A stretch of 6,388 nucleotides of DNA. Source: CAVVPY01 sp963750295. Lineage in GTDB: Bacteria; Actinomycetota; Actinomycetes; Mycobacteriales; Jatrophihabitantaceae. Shown here one piece after another: positions 1 to 5,675 of the stretch. Under the pieces are notes generated by a model. The model made no database searches. It was given only the letters and a program-made list of their open reading frames with translations, and was not told the origin of the DNA. Every line of letters starts with the position of its first letter. The first letter of the stretch is position 1. The DNA lies in contig CAVVPY010000004.1 of assembly GCA_963750295.1 (NCBI GenBank), positions 1 to 6,388 on the forward strand. Direction: 5' to 3'. The translations under genes were made by a program, and so were the position numbers.

Positions 1-48
1 GCCCCCGCTCGTTTGAAACTCCCCGCTTCTGCTAGATCAACTTCCCCA
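1..48 (+). repeat. Left terminal inverted repeat of the IS21-family element
   Basis: Positions 15-48 match the reverse complement of 2723-2756 at 27 of 34 bases without gaps, including a run of ten identical bases (TGCTAGATCA). The outer block 1-11 matches the complement of 2759-2769 at 9 of 11 bases, separated from the core by a one-base length difference. Within the repeat the motif A-A-C-T-(T)-CCCC occurs twice (18-24 and 39-47), about 23 bases apart. This fits the multiple transposase-binding repeats known at IS21 ends. A TTGAAA at 13-18 resembles a -35 box, but no good -10 lies at the right distance. Confidence 0.8.
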
Positions 49-88
49 CTCGGCGACACACCGTCTGAGTTCCGGGAGAGGTGACAGA

Positions 89-137
89 GCCCCTTCGAGG
101 CTGCGGCTTGTCGAGAGCTGCTAGCCGTCGAAGGGGC
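89..137 (+). promoter_or_regulatory. Hairpin upstream of istA that would sequester its ribosome-binding site
   Basis: GCCCCTTCGA (89-98) and TCGAAGGGGC (128-137) form a perfect 10-bp stem. The stem continues with GGCT (99-102) against AGCC (123-126) across one bulged base (127), leaving a 20-base loop. The right arm contains AAGGGG (131-136), the only Shine-Dalgarno-like run near the istA ATG at 146, nine bases away. In a transcript entering from outside, the stem would bury this site. That is a known way for insertion sequences, for example IS10, to avoid activation by external transcription. The pairing is seen directly; the regulatory role is inferred. Confidence 0.5.
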
Positions 138-145
138 CTGTCCCG

Positions 146-1498
146 ATGTTGACATGGGAGAACTGCGTGGAAGCGCAAGCACTGCGAACGAAGGGGTGGT
201 CGATCAGCGCGATCGCCGCTCACCTCGGTCATGACCGCAAGACCATCCGTGCGTATCTCAATGGCGAACGCGTGCCGGGTGAGCGCAAGCCGGCCCGACC
301 GGAGGCGATGGAGGACTTCCTGGCCTACTGCCGGCAGCGACTGGCCGATGATCCGCATCTGTGGTCGACGACGTTGTTCGACGAAGTCGCCGCGCTCGGC
401 TTCACCGGGTCGTACCAGGCGTTCACCGCCTCAATCCGCCGCCACGAGTTGCGGCCGCGGTGCGCGGCGTGCGCGGCGAACCGGAACAAGGACCGGTCGG
501 TGATCGAGCACCCGGCCGGTCAGGAAGTCCAGTGGGATTGGGTGGAGCTGCCCGACCCGCCGCCGTCGTGGGGCTGCGATGGTGCCGCGCATCTGCTGCT
601 GGGGGTGTTGCCGCACTCGAGCCGCTGGCGGGCCTGGATCGCCGAGAGCGAGGACCAGCCGCACCTGATCGAGGGGCTGCACCAAGTCGCCACCCGTCTC
701 GGTGGGCTGAGCCAACGTTGGCGCTTCGACCGGATGGCCACGGTCTGTCATCCCGGGTCGGGCCGGATCACGGCCAGCTTCGGCCCCGTGGCGATGCACT
801 ACCAACTCGGCATCTCGATCTGCCCCTCCCGTCATGCGTGGCGCAAAGGGTCGGTGGAGAAGAGCGCCGACACGATCGTGCAGCGCTGGTGGCGCACCCT
901 CGGCGATGACGTGAGCGTGGCGGCGGCGCAGGCCGGCGTGGACCGCATCTGCATCAAGTTCGATGCCCGCAAACGGGTCCGGGACGGGGTGCGGACCACG
1001 GTCGGTGAGCTGGCCGATGCCGAACCGCTGCGGGCGATGCCGGCACCGTTCCCCGCGGTGATCCACGTCGAACGCACCGTGACCAACCAGGCCCAGATCG
1101 CGTTCCGCGGCAACACGTACTCGCTGCTGCCCGGCCACTCGGGACAGGTCGTCGCGGTGCGGCACAAGCTCGGCACCACGACCCTCGAGGTCACCGACCG
1201 GCACGGCGCGCTGCTGGCCCATCATGTCCGTCAGCCCGACGGCGCCGGCGCCGTGGTCCGCCTGGACGAGCACGTCAGGGCGTTGACCCAGGTGGTGCTC
1301 GCGAACTTCAGCGACCGCGACCCTTGCCGCCGCAAGACCCGACGGCCACCCAGCGAGACGGCGCTGGCCGAAGCCGAACGCCTACGGCGCAGGGCATCCG
1401 GCGACGGCGACGGTGAGCACGTCGTCATCGACTTCGCCGGCTACGCCGCACACGCCCGACCCTTCAGCGGCACCGACGACGAGGCGGGGCAGCGATGA
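146..1498 (+). CDS. istA: IS21-family transposase IstA (DDE recombinase)
   Basis: A 450-residue protein that cuts and joins the element ends. The N-terminus holds a helix-turn-helix (about residues 15-38, WSISAIAAHLGHDRKTIRAYL region) for binding the terminal repeats. The RNase H-like catalytic core has the DDE pattern expected for IstA: D131 in VQWDW, D195 in RFDRMATV and E238 in RKGSVEKS, with spacing of 64 and 43 residues. A C-terminal beta-barrel-like segment follows (about 305-362, RGNTYSLLPG onward), as in Mu/IS21 transposases. The length is within the usual 400-550 range. The ATG is chosen because it gives the complete HTH and has AAGGGG nine bases upstream. The stop overlaps the istB start as ATGA, indicating coupled translation. 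The second Asp is followed by Arg rather than the Asn common in other IS21 members. No damage is seen. Confidence 0.95.
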   Translation: MLTWENCVEAQALRTKGWSISAIAAHLGHDRKTIRAYLNGERVPGERKPARPEAMEDFLAYCRQRLADDPHLWSTTLFDEVAALGFTGSYQAFTASIRRHELRPRCAACAANRNKDRSVIEHPAGQEVQWDWVELPDPPPSWGCDGAAHLLLGVLPHSSRWRAWIAESEDQPHLIEGLHQVATRLGGLSQRWRFDRMATVCHPGSGRITASFGPVAMHYQLGISICPSRHAWRKGSVEKSADTIVQRWWRTLGDDVSVAAAQAGVDRICIKFDARKRVRDGVRTTVGELADAEPLRAMPAPFPAVIHVERTVTNQAQIAFRGNTYSLLPGHSGQVVAVRHKLGTTTLEVTDRHGALLAHHVRQPDGAGAVVRLDEHVRALTQVVLANFSDRDPCRRKTRRPPSETALAEAERLRRRASGDGDGEHVVIDFAGYAAHARPFSGTDDEAGQR

Positions 1499-2391
1499 CC
1501 GCGCGGACGAGCAAGAACACCCTGCACAGCGACACCGTGCACAACGACACCGCGGCGCCCGCGGCCGTTGAGGTTCTCGAGCCGATGAGCGGTGGCGAGG
1601 CGAGGACCTACCAGCGGCTGCGGGCGCACCTGGACGTCCTTCGTCTCGGCGCGGCGGCCGGGTCGCTGAGCACGGTGCTGGATGCCGCGCGGGCCGAGGA
1701 CCTGTCGCTGATCAGTGCTATGGAGCGGCTGCTCGCAGTCGAGGTCGACGCCGTCGAAACGCGTCGCCAAGCCGGGTTGTTGCGCTTCGCGTCGCTGCCG
1801 GCGCCCTACCGCATCGAGGATTTCGACTTCACCGCCCAACCCGGGGTGGACGAGAAACTCATCCGCGAACTCGCCTCGCTGCGGTTTCTCGAGGACGCCG
1901 GCAACGTGCTGCTGATCGGACAGCCCGGCACCGGCAAGACGATGATCGCGATCGGACTCGCGCGGGCCGCCGTCGCCGCCGGGCACCGCGTCTACTTCAC
2001 CACCGCCGCCGACCTCGCCAAACGCTGCAGACGCGCCGCGCTGGAGGGGCGCTGGGCGACCGCGATGCGGTTTTTCTGCGGCCCGCGGCTGCTCGTGATC
2101 GACGAGTTCGCCTACGCCAGGCACAGCCCCGACCCAGAGGCGAACACTGCCCTGTTCGAGGTGATCAGCCGCCGCTACCTGAAGTCCTCGACCATCGTGA
2201 CCAGCCACGCCGGGATCGCGTCCTGGGGTGAGCGGCTGGCCGACCCGATGCTGGCCGCGAGTCTTTTGGATCGCTTGCTGCACAGGGGCGTCGTGGTCGC
2301 GATCGACGGGCCCTCGTATCGGATGCGGGCTCACCAGCAACGCACCGAACAACTCCGCAAGGCCATCAACGCCCCGGCAGCGACACCGTGA
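1495..2391 (+). CDS. istB: IS21-family helper ATPase IstB (AAA+, DnaC/DnaA-like)
   Basis: A 298-residue ATPase that in IS21 elements assembles on target DNA and activates IstA. The N-terminal part (about 35-100) is the IstB-type alpha-helical region. The ATPase core shows Walker A GQPGTGKT at 142-149, Walker B LLVIDEF at 199-205 with D203/E204, and a sensor-1-like strand TIVTSH at 233-238, where many relatives have TSN. The conserved C-terminal block LLDRLLHRGVVVAIDG at about 257-272 is present. The length is slightly above the usual 250-270 because of a 30-residue Ala/Thr-rich N-terminal extension; M31 is an alternative start. The upstream start at 1495 is preferred because it overlaps the istA stop by four bases (ATGA) and follows a GGCGGGG run. 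Intact and in step with istA. Confidence 0.95.
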   Translation: MTARTSKNTLHSDTVHNDTAAPAAVEVLEPMSGGEARTYQRLRAHLDVLRLGAAAGSLSTVLDAARAEDLSLISAMERLLAVEVDAVETRRQAGLLRFASLPAPYRIEDFDFTAQPGVDEKLIRELASLRFLEDAGNVLLIGQPGTGKTMIAIGLARAAVAAGHRVYFTTAADLAKRCRRAALEGRWATAMRFFCGPRLLVIDEFAYARHSPDPEANTALFEVISRRYLKSSTIVTSHAGIASWGERLADPMLAASLLDRLLHRGVVVAIDGPSYRMRAHQQRTEQLRKAINAPAATP

Positions 2392-2792
2392 TCACCTGCG
2401 CGCACTGCGCCACCGTGATGCCCACCCCGACCGGGCGGGCCGCACGCAAACGCTTCTGCAACACCGAGTGCCGCAAAGCGGCCTGGCGCCAACGACACCG
2501 CGACGACGGCGCCCCCGCCGTCCCGCTCGCCGTCCCCGACGTCGTCGCCGTCCCGACCGCGTTCCCGGACGACGTCCCGACCCCAGGCGGCCAGCACCGC
2601 TGCCCGCGCTGCCGACAACCGCTGGCGATCATCAGCGTCGTCATCCCCGCCAGCGCCGCCGTCATCAACCCACCGGAGGTCCTGCCACTGACTCACCGAA
2701 CCGCTAACCTCGAACCGCCACCTGGGGAAGATGATCTAGCAACTCTGGGGAATTTCGACGAGCGGCAGCAGAGGCGGCACCGCTGGCTATAG
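2388..2792 (+). CDS. Small Cys-rich zinc-finger-like protein, third gene of the IS21 element
   Basis: A predicted 134-residue basic protein starting at a GTG that overlaps the istB stop (GTGA), so it is likely co-translated with istAB. Residues 1-35 contain C4-x2-C7 and C24-x3-C28, a four-Cys arrangement suggesting one zinc site, followed by a basic helix (RKAAWRQRHR). A Pro/Val/Asp-rich linker covers about 41-68. A second CxxC (C72, C75) precedes a hydrophobic strand (LAIISVVIPA). I recall similar small proteins after istB in other actinobacterial IS21 elements but know no experimental role; DNA binding or interaction with IstA/IstB would be a guess. The last 20-odd codons run through the right inverted repeat, and the stop lies about 20 bases beyond the inferred IS end, so the C-terminus is set by the insertion site. 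G+C-rich codon positions support coding. Confidence 0.7.
   Translation: MITCAHCATVMPTPTGRAARKRFCNTECRKAAWRQRHRDDGAPAVPLAVPDVVAVPTAFPDDVPTPGGQHRCPRCRQPLAIISVVIPASAAVINPPEVLPLTHRTANLEPPPGEDDLATLGNFDERQQRRHRWL
2723..2770 (-). repeat. Right terminal inverted repeat of the IS21-family element
   Basis: Read on the minus strand from 2770, it begins TGCTGCCGCTCG, then the core at 2756-2723 matches 15-48 at 27 of 34 bases. The GGGGAA runs at 2724-2729 and 2747-2752 are the two internal binding-motif copies, mirrored with the same spacing as in the left end. The terminal CA (2769-2770) fits the TG...CA ends of IS21 elements. Because the outer 14 bases include a one-base length difference from the left end, the exact boundary could be off by a few bases. 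Confidence 0.75.
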
Positions 2793-2825
2793 CGGTAGGG
2801 GGCTGTGGCGGCGGATCGTGCAGCG

Positions 2826-3740
2826 ATGACCATTCCTGCGCAGCCGACGTCCTTCCGCCCGCTCGACTGGACCCGCTACGGATGGCCGCAGCAGCCTACC
2901 TCGCCCGGTTCAAAGGCCAGTCCCGCGTGCACACCGAGTCCGACCTCGCGCCTACCTGATCTGGTGCGCCGAACGCGGCGTCGACCCGCTCAAGACCACC
3001 CGCCCCTACATCGAGCTCTACGTCCGGTGGATGCAGGAACAACGCCGCCTCGCCGCCAGCACCGTCTCGCGCCGGGTGTCGGTCGTCGTCGGGTTCTACC
3101 GGACCTGCGTCATCGACGGCGTCCTCGAGCACTCCCCCGCCGAGTACGTCCGCCGCCCACGCGTCCTGCACAGTCACCCGACGCTCGGGCTGAGCCATCT
3201 GCAGTTCGAAGCGATGCTCGCCGCCGCGCGCGACTCGACCAACCCGGACGACTTCGCCCTGGTCTGCCTACTCGGCCTGCTGCGGCCTATGAATCTCCGA
3301 AGCCACCGGCCTCGACATCTCCGACCTCGGCGAAGAACACGGCCACCGGGTCCTGCGCGTGGTCGGCAAAGGTCACAAGATCGTGCTCGTGCCGATGCCG
3401 CCCGCGGTCGCCCGCGCGGTCGATCGTGCTATCGGCGAACGCGACACACGGGCCGATCCTGCGCAACCGCGCCGGCGCCCGGCTCCGACGCCGACCCGCC
3501 ATCACCCGCCTTCGCCGACTACAAGCCGTCGCCGGTGTGCAGATCGCGCGGATGCACCCGCACATGCTGCGCCACACCTTCGTCACCACGATGCTCGACG
3601 CCGGCGTCGACCTCGAGACACCCAGATCGCAGCCCGCCACGCCGACCCCGCGCACCACCATGCGCGACGACCGAGCCCGCACGAACCTCGACCGCCACCC
3701 GAACTACATCCTCGCCGCGTACATGTCCTCCGGAACATGA
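2826..3740 (+). pseudogene. Tyrosine recombinase/integrase, inactivated by several frameshifts
   Basis: The ancestral protein (about 300 residues) can be followed across three frames. The N-terminal core-binding domain starts in one frame (AAAAYLARFKGQSR from 2885) and continues after a missing base near 2947 as RAYLIWCAERGVD and TVSRRVSVVVGFYRT. An extra base near 3282 leads to ISEATGLDIS and VVGKGHKIVLVPMPP, and another near 3446 leads to GPILRNRAGARL and MHPHMLRHTFVTTMLDAG. A local missing base (about 3614) and extra base (about 3650) hide the IAARHADP block. The end NLDRHPNYILAAYM matches the family terminus. The box I Arg codon appears as TGA at 3290-3292, and the nucleophilic Tyr of TTMRYDRA reads Asp (3666-3668). 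The HxLR motif survives. The exact original start is uncertain (ATG 2826 or 2882). The product cannot be functional; I am sure of the family and of the decay. Confidence 0.88.
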
Positions 3741-3816
3741 CGGACACGAACATGCCGGACATGCCGATGAGCGGATCGTGGTGGGCGCGCGCCCGACAGG
3801 GGTCATGCAGTTGCGT

Positions 3817-4950
3817 TCAGCCCACCTGTACCGGCACGAGGCTGAGCCGGCCGCCGCCGATACCGAGCTGACCGTAATAGTTGTCGCCCCATGCCCAGAG
3901 CGTGCCGTCGGTGCGTATCCCCAGCGAATGGCGGGTGCCGGCGGTGACATGGGCCCAATCGGTCGCGGTGCCGATCTGTCCGGGTGGTCGTGAGTGCGTG
4001 CGGCTGCCGCTGCCGAGCTGTCCGTACCGGTTCCTGCCCCACCCCCACATCGTCCCGTCCGCGCGTATCCCGATCGTGAAGTCGACTCCCGCCGTGACGT
4101 CGGTCCACGATGTGTAGGTACCGACCCGCTGCGGGGTGAGGCCATCTTCTTGTGTACCGAGAGCGCCGAACTTGTTGCTGCCCCAGGTGAACATCGCTCC
4201 GGACCCCCGCAGTGCGGCGCTGTGCCGCCACCGGGCAGTGACCGTGTTCCACCGCGTCAACGCGCCGATGTGAACCGGTGCAGTGCGCAGAGTCGTCGTC
4301 CCGTCGCCGAGCTGTCCGTTTCTGTTCTTGCCCCAGGCCCACAGCGTGCCGTCGGTACGCACGGCCAGCGTGTGCTTCTGGCCGGTAGCGACGTGGGCCC
4401 AATCCGTTGCCGAGCCGATCTGTTTCGGGATGTCCGTGCCGGTTCGCGTGCCGTCGCCGAGCTGGCCAGCCCTGTTCGCCCCCCATGCCCACAGCGTTCC
4501 GTCGGTACGCACCGCAACCGTGAAGCCGAAGCTCGCCGAGACGGTGGCCCAGTTCGTCGCCGAGCCGATCTGTTCCGGGATGTCCGTACCGGTCCGCGTT
4601 CCGTCGCCGAGCTGGCCTGCCGAGTTGTCGCCCCACGCCCACAGCGTGCCGTTGGTTCGAACGGCGACTGCGAATCCGTACCCGGCAGCGATCTGCGCCC
4701 AGTTCGAATCGGAGCCGACCCGTTTGGGAGTCCCCCGGTCTTCGGTAGTGCCGATACCCAACTGGCCATTTGAGTTGTCGCCCCAGGCCCACAACGTGCC
4801 GTTCACACGGATGCCGTAGGAATTCGTGGCGCTGGCTGCGACCATCGACCACGCTGTGCCGTCGGGTGCTTTAGCACCGGCCGGCGATGCCGGCAACGAG
4901 GTGATCGCTGCCAGCACAGTCGCGACGAGTGCGTGCAACTTCTTCGTCAT
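3817..4950 (-). CDS. Secreted RCC1-repeat protein, predicted seven-bladed beta-propeller
   Basis: A protein of 377 residues. Residues 1-28 are a typical Sec signal peptide: MTKK, a hydrophobic stretch LHALVATVLAA, then AGA/AKA cleavage motifs near 26-28. The rest is seven RCC1 repeats starting at W34, W84, W134, W184, W234, W282 and W332. Each follows WxxVxAGxxHTLAVRTDGTLWAWGxNxxGQLGxG...PxQIG. Six have the 46-50 residue form and repeat 5 is shorter (48) and most divergent (GAMFTWGSNKFGALG). Seven repeats are the number that closes an RCC1 propeller, and the protein ends right after the last one with no anchor or second domain. RCC1 folds bind proteins, or chromatin in eukaryotes; the ligand here is unknown. 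The start at 4950 is chosen because GAGAG lies seven bases upstream and the signal peptide begins there; an in-frame ATG at 4983 adds 11 residues. It stands alone, convergent with the dead integrase. Confidence 0.9.
   Translation of the reverse strand: MTKKLHALVATVLAAITSLPASPAGAKAPDGTAWSMVAASATNSYGIRVNGTLWAWGDNSNGQLGIGTTEDRGTPKRVGSDSNWAQIAAGYGFAVAVRTNGTLWAWGDNSAGQLGDGTRTGTDIPEQIGSATNWATVSASFGFTVAVRTDGTLWAWGANRAGQLGDGTRTGTDIPKQIGSATDWAHVATGQKHTLAVRTDGTLWAWGKNRNGQLGDGTTTLRTAPVHIGALTRWNTVTARWRHSAALRGSGAMFTWGSNKFGALGTQEDGLTPQRVGTYTSWTDVTAGVDFTIGIRADGTMWGWGRNRYGQLGSGSRTHSRPPGQIGTATDWAHVTAGTRHSLGIRTDGTLWAWGDNYYGQLGIGGGRLSLVPVQVG
4411..4617 (-). repeat. Near-identical 57-base segments in consecutive RCC1 repeats
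   Basis: The segments at 4411-4467 and 4561-4617 lie exactly 150 bases (50 codons) apart and differ at only four positions. They encode the GQLGDGTRTGTDIPxQIGSA part of blades 2 and 3. The other blades are clearly less similar at DNA level. This points to fairly recent duplication or gene conversion inside the gene, and it is a potential site for blade gain or loss. Confidence 0.7.
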
Positions 4951-4984
4951 CACGCATCTCTCGTATCTGGACGAAGCCCTCATG

Positions 4985-5016
4985 ATCTATCGCGTGGAGC
5001 GCGATGTCCATGTCAC
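4985..5016 (-). promoter_or_regulatory. Weak candidate promoter for the RCC1-repeat gene
   Basis: On the minus strand, GTGACA (5016-5011) resembles a -35 box with five of six consensus bases. GATAGAT (4991-4985) could serve as a -10 region after a 19-base gap, which is long. It would start transcription some 30 bases before the ATG at 4950. The match is modest and other promoters cannot be excluded. Confidence 0.25.
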
Positions 5017-5145
5017 GACCGAGCGCGGACCGCGCGCAGGCCGAGCGGCTCGTCGGCGCGGACGTGGGCGACCACGACGTCGTCATCGCCAGCCACCCGT
5101 GACAGTCGCTCAGGCACATCCCGTTGCGTCAACTTGGACGACCAT

Positions 5146-5233
5146 GCCGCGCAGCGGCCCTGCCGGATCTGCCGCGCAGCGGCCCTGCCGGATCTGCCGC
5201 GCAGCGGCCCTGCCGGATCTGCCGCGCAGCGGC
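5146..5233. repeat. 25-bp tandem repeat, three full copies plus 13 bases, with a palindrome in each
   Basis: Three identical units occupy 5146-5170, 5171-5195 and 5196-5220, followed by the first 13 bases of a fourth (5221-5233). Every copy begins with GCCGCGCAGCGGC, where GCCGC and GCGGC can pair around a 3-base loop, so four small hairpins are evenly spaced at 25 bp. The unit is not a multiple of three, so it does not preserve a reading frame. The copies are identical, which means recent expansion. A protein-binding array or a simple slippage product are both possible. Confidence 0.9.
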
Positions 5234-5421
5234 TCGAAGCGCGTCACAGAGCTGCGTTCCGCGAACCTGTCCGTCGGGTTGCTGACCGCCTACGCATCGC
5301 CATCGCTCTGCGCCAGGGATCGGCGCGGGCTATCCCCCGCGTTGAACGGACACGAACGGTCGCAGCCACTGCGCAGCACTCACTAGCTGATATGTAGGGG
5401 CTTCTTGTCAAGTGGCAGGGT

Positions 5422-5457
5422 GAGGCGCCCGCGCGGAGTGTTCCGGGCGGGCGCCTC
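5422..5457 (-). terminator. Strong GC hairpin downstream of the IS110-like remnant
   Basis: GAGGCGCCCGC (5422-5432) and GCGGGCGCCTC (5447-5457) pair perfectly over 11 bases. GGA (5435-5437) and TCC (5442-5444) can add an inner stem. It lies about 220 bases after the transposase stop on the minus strand. There is no clear T-run on either side, which is common for high-GC actinobacterial terminators. It could instead be a structural part of the IS end or of an IS-encoded RNA. Confidence 0.5.
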
Positions 5458-5675
5458 GTTCGTCGTCTCGTTGGCGGTGCCGGTGCGTGTCGTTGGCGAC
5501 GCGCGGTCATGCTGATATGCGCGGGTTGGTTACCGCAGGACGGGTGTTCGGCAGGAGCTTGATCGCGGGTCTAGGGTCGAGCGTGCCGCTGCGGGCGGTT
5601 GCTCATAGCGTAGTCGCGGGTCGCTCCTCGCGCTGCCCGGCGCCGGTGCGCGGGCGACGAAGTCGGTGAGTCGTG
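5458..5675 (-). other. Noncoding tail of the IS110-like remnant
   Basis: These 218 bases follow the transposase stop (5676-5678 on the minus strand) and hold no supported gene. The segment contains a perfect 10-base palindrome CCGGCGCCGG at 5637-5646. Some phrases (for example GGTAACCAACCCGCGCATAT on the minus strand) look familiar to me from the 3' ends of other actinobacterial IS110-type elements, so I assign it to the element. IS110-family elements carry a bridge RNA in a noncoding end; whether this tail holds one is unknown. Confidence 0.4.

Larger units (their letters stand above)
1..2770 (+). mobile_element. IS21-family insertion sequence, apparently complete (istA, istB, small zinc-finger gene)
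   Basis: The element is bounded by matching inverted ends and carries the IS21 pair istA/istB in the usual order and orientation, plus a third small gene. IS21 elements move by cut-and-paste of a circular intermediate, with IstA as DDE transposase and IstB as its AAA+ helper. The right-hand inverted repeat reads inward from a terminal CA at 2769-2770. Its complement aligns with the window from base 1 onward, so the left terminal T of an expected TG probably lies just outside. The length of about 2.77 kb is slightly above typical IS21 size and is explained by the third gene. All reading frames are open, so this copy may be active. The target duplication cannot be tested because the left flank is missing. 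The exact outer ends are inferred; the core repeats are directly visible. Confidence 0.85.
4951..5421. other. Stretch of about 470 bases without a convincing gene
   Basis: It contains the 5' leader of the RCC1 gene, a tandem repeat (described separately) and about 190 bases of unassigned sequence. Open frames exist on both strands, but they cross the 25-bp repeat in all phases and show no recognisable domain. A tiny frame at 5010-5102 (30 codons, with GGAG ten bases upstream, starting MSRPSADRAQ) looks somewhat protein-like but matches no family I know. The part from about 5385 to 5421 probably belongs to the tail of the IS110-like remnant. Confidence 0.6.

Noticed and set aside
431..1273. 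Long open frame on the minus strand opposite istA
   Set aside because: It is a mirror of the high-GC third-position bias of istA; no domain, and the + strand gene is certain.
2805..3740. Single intact 311-residue protein on the + strand
   Set aside because: Only its last third resembles an integrase; the rest is Arg/Pro-rich out-of-frame translation of the damaged gene.
3741..3776. Repeated ACATGCCG-like words just after the integrase stop, as a possible attachment site
   Set aside because: The words are short, imperfect and partly codon-like; no matching copy is seen elsewhere in the window.
3783..3794. Perfect 12-base palindrome GGGCGCGCGCCC between the convergent integrase remnant and RCC1 gene
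   Set aside because: It could form only a 4-bp stem with a 4-base loop and has no T-run, so calling it a terminator is not justified; alternating GC runs arise easily in such DNA.
3994..4773. Long + strand open frame opposite the RCC1 gene
   Set aside because: Its repetitive Arg/Pro/Val sequence is the antisense of the RCC1 repeats, not a separate protein.
5010..5102. 30-codon open frame with an upstream GGAG
   Set aside because: Very short, no recognisable motif, and placed in the leader region of the minus-strand RCC1 gene; cannot be separated from chance.
5146..5233. CRISPR array
   Set aside because: The 25-bp units abut directly with no spacers, so this is a tandem repeat.
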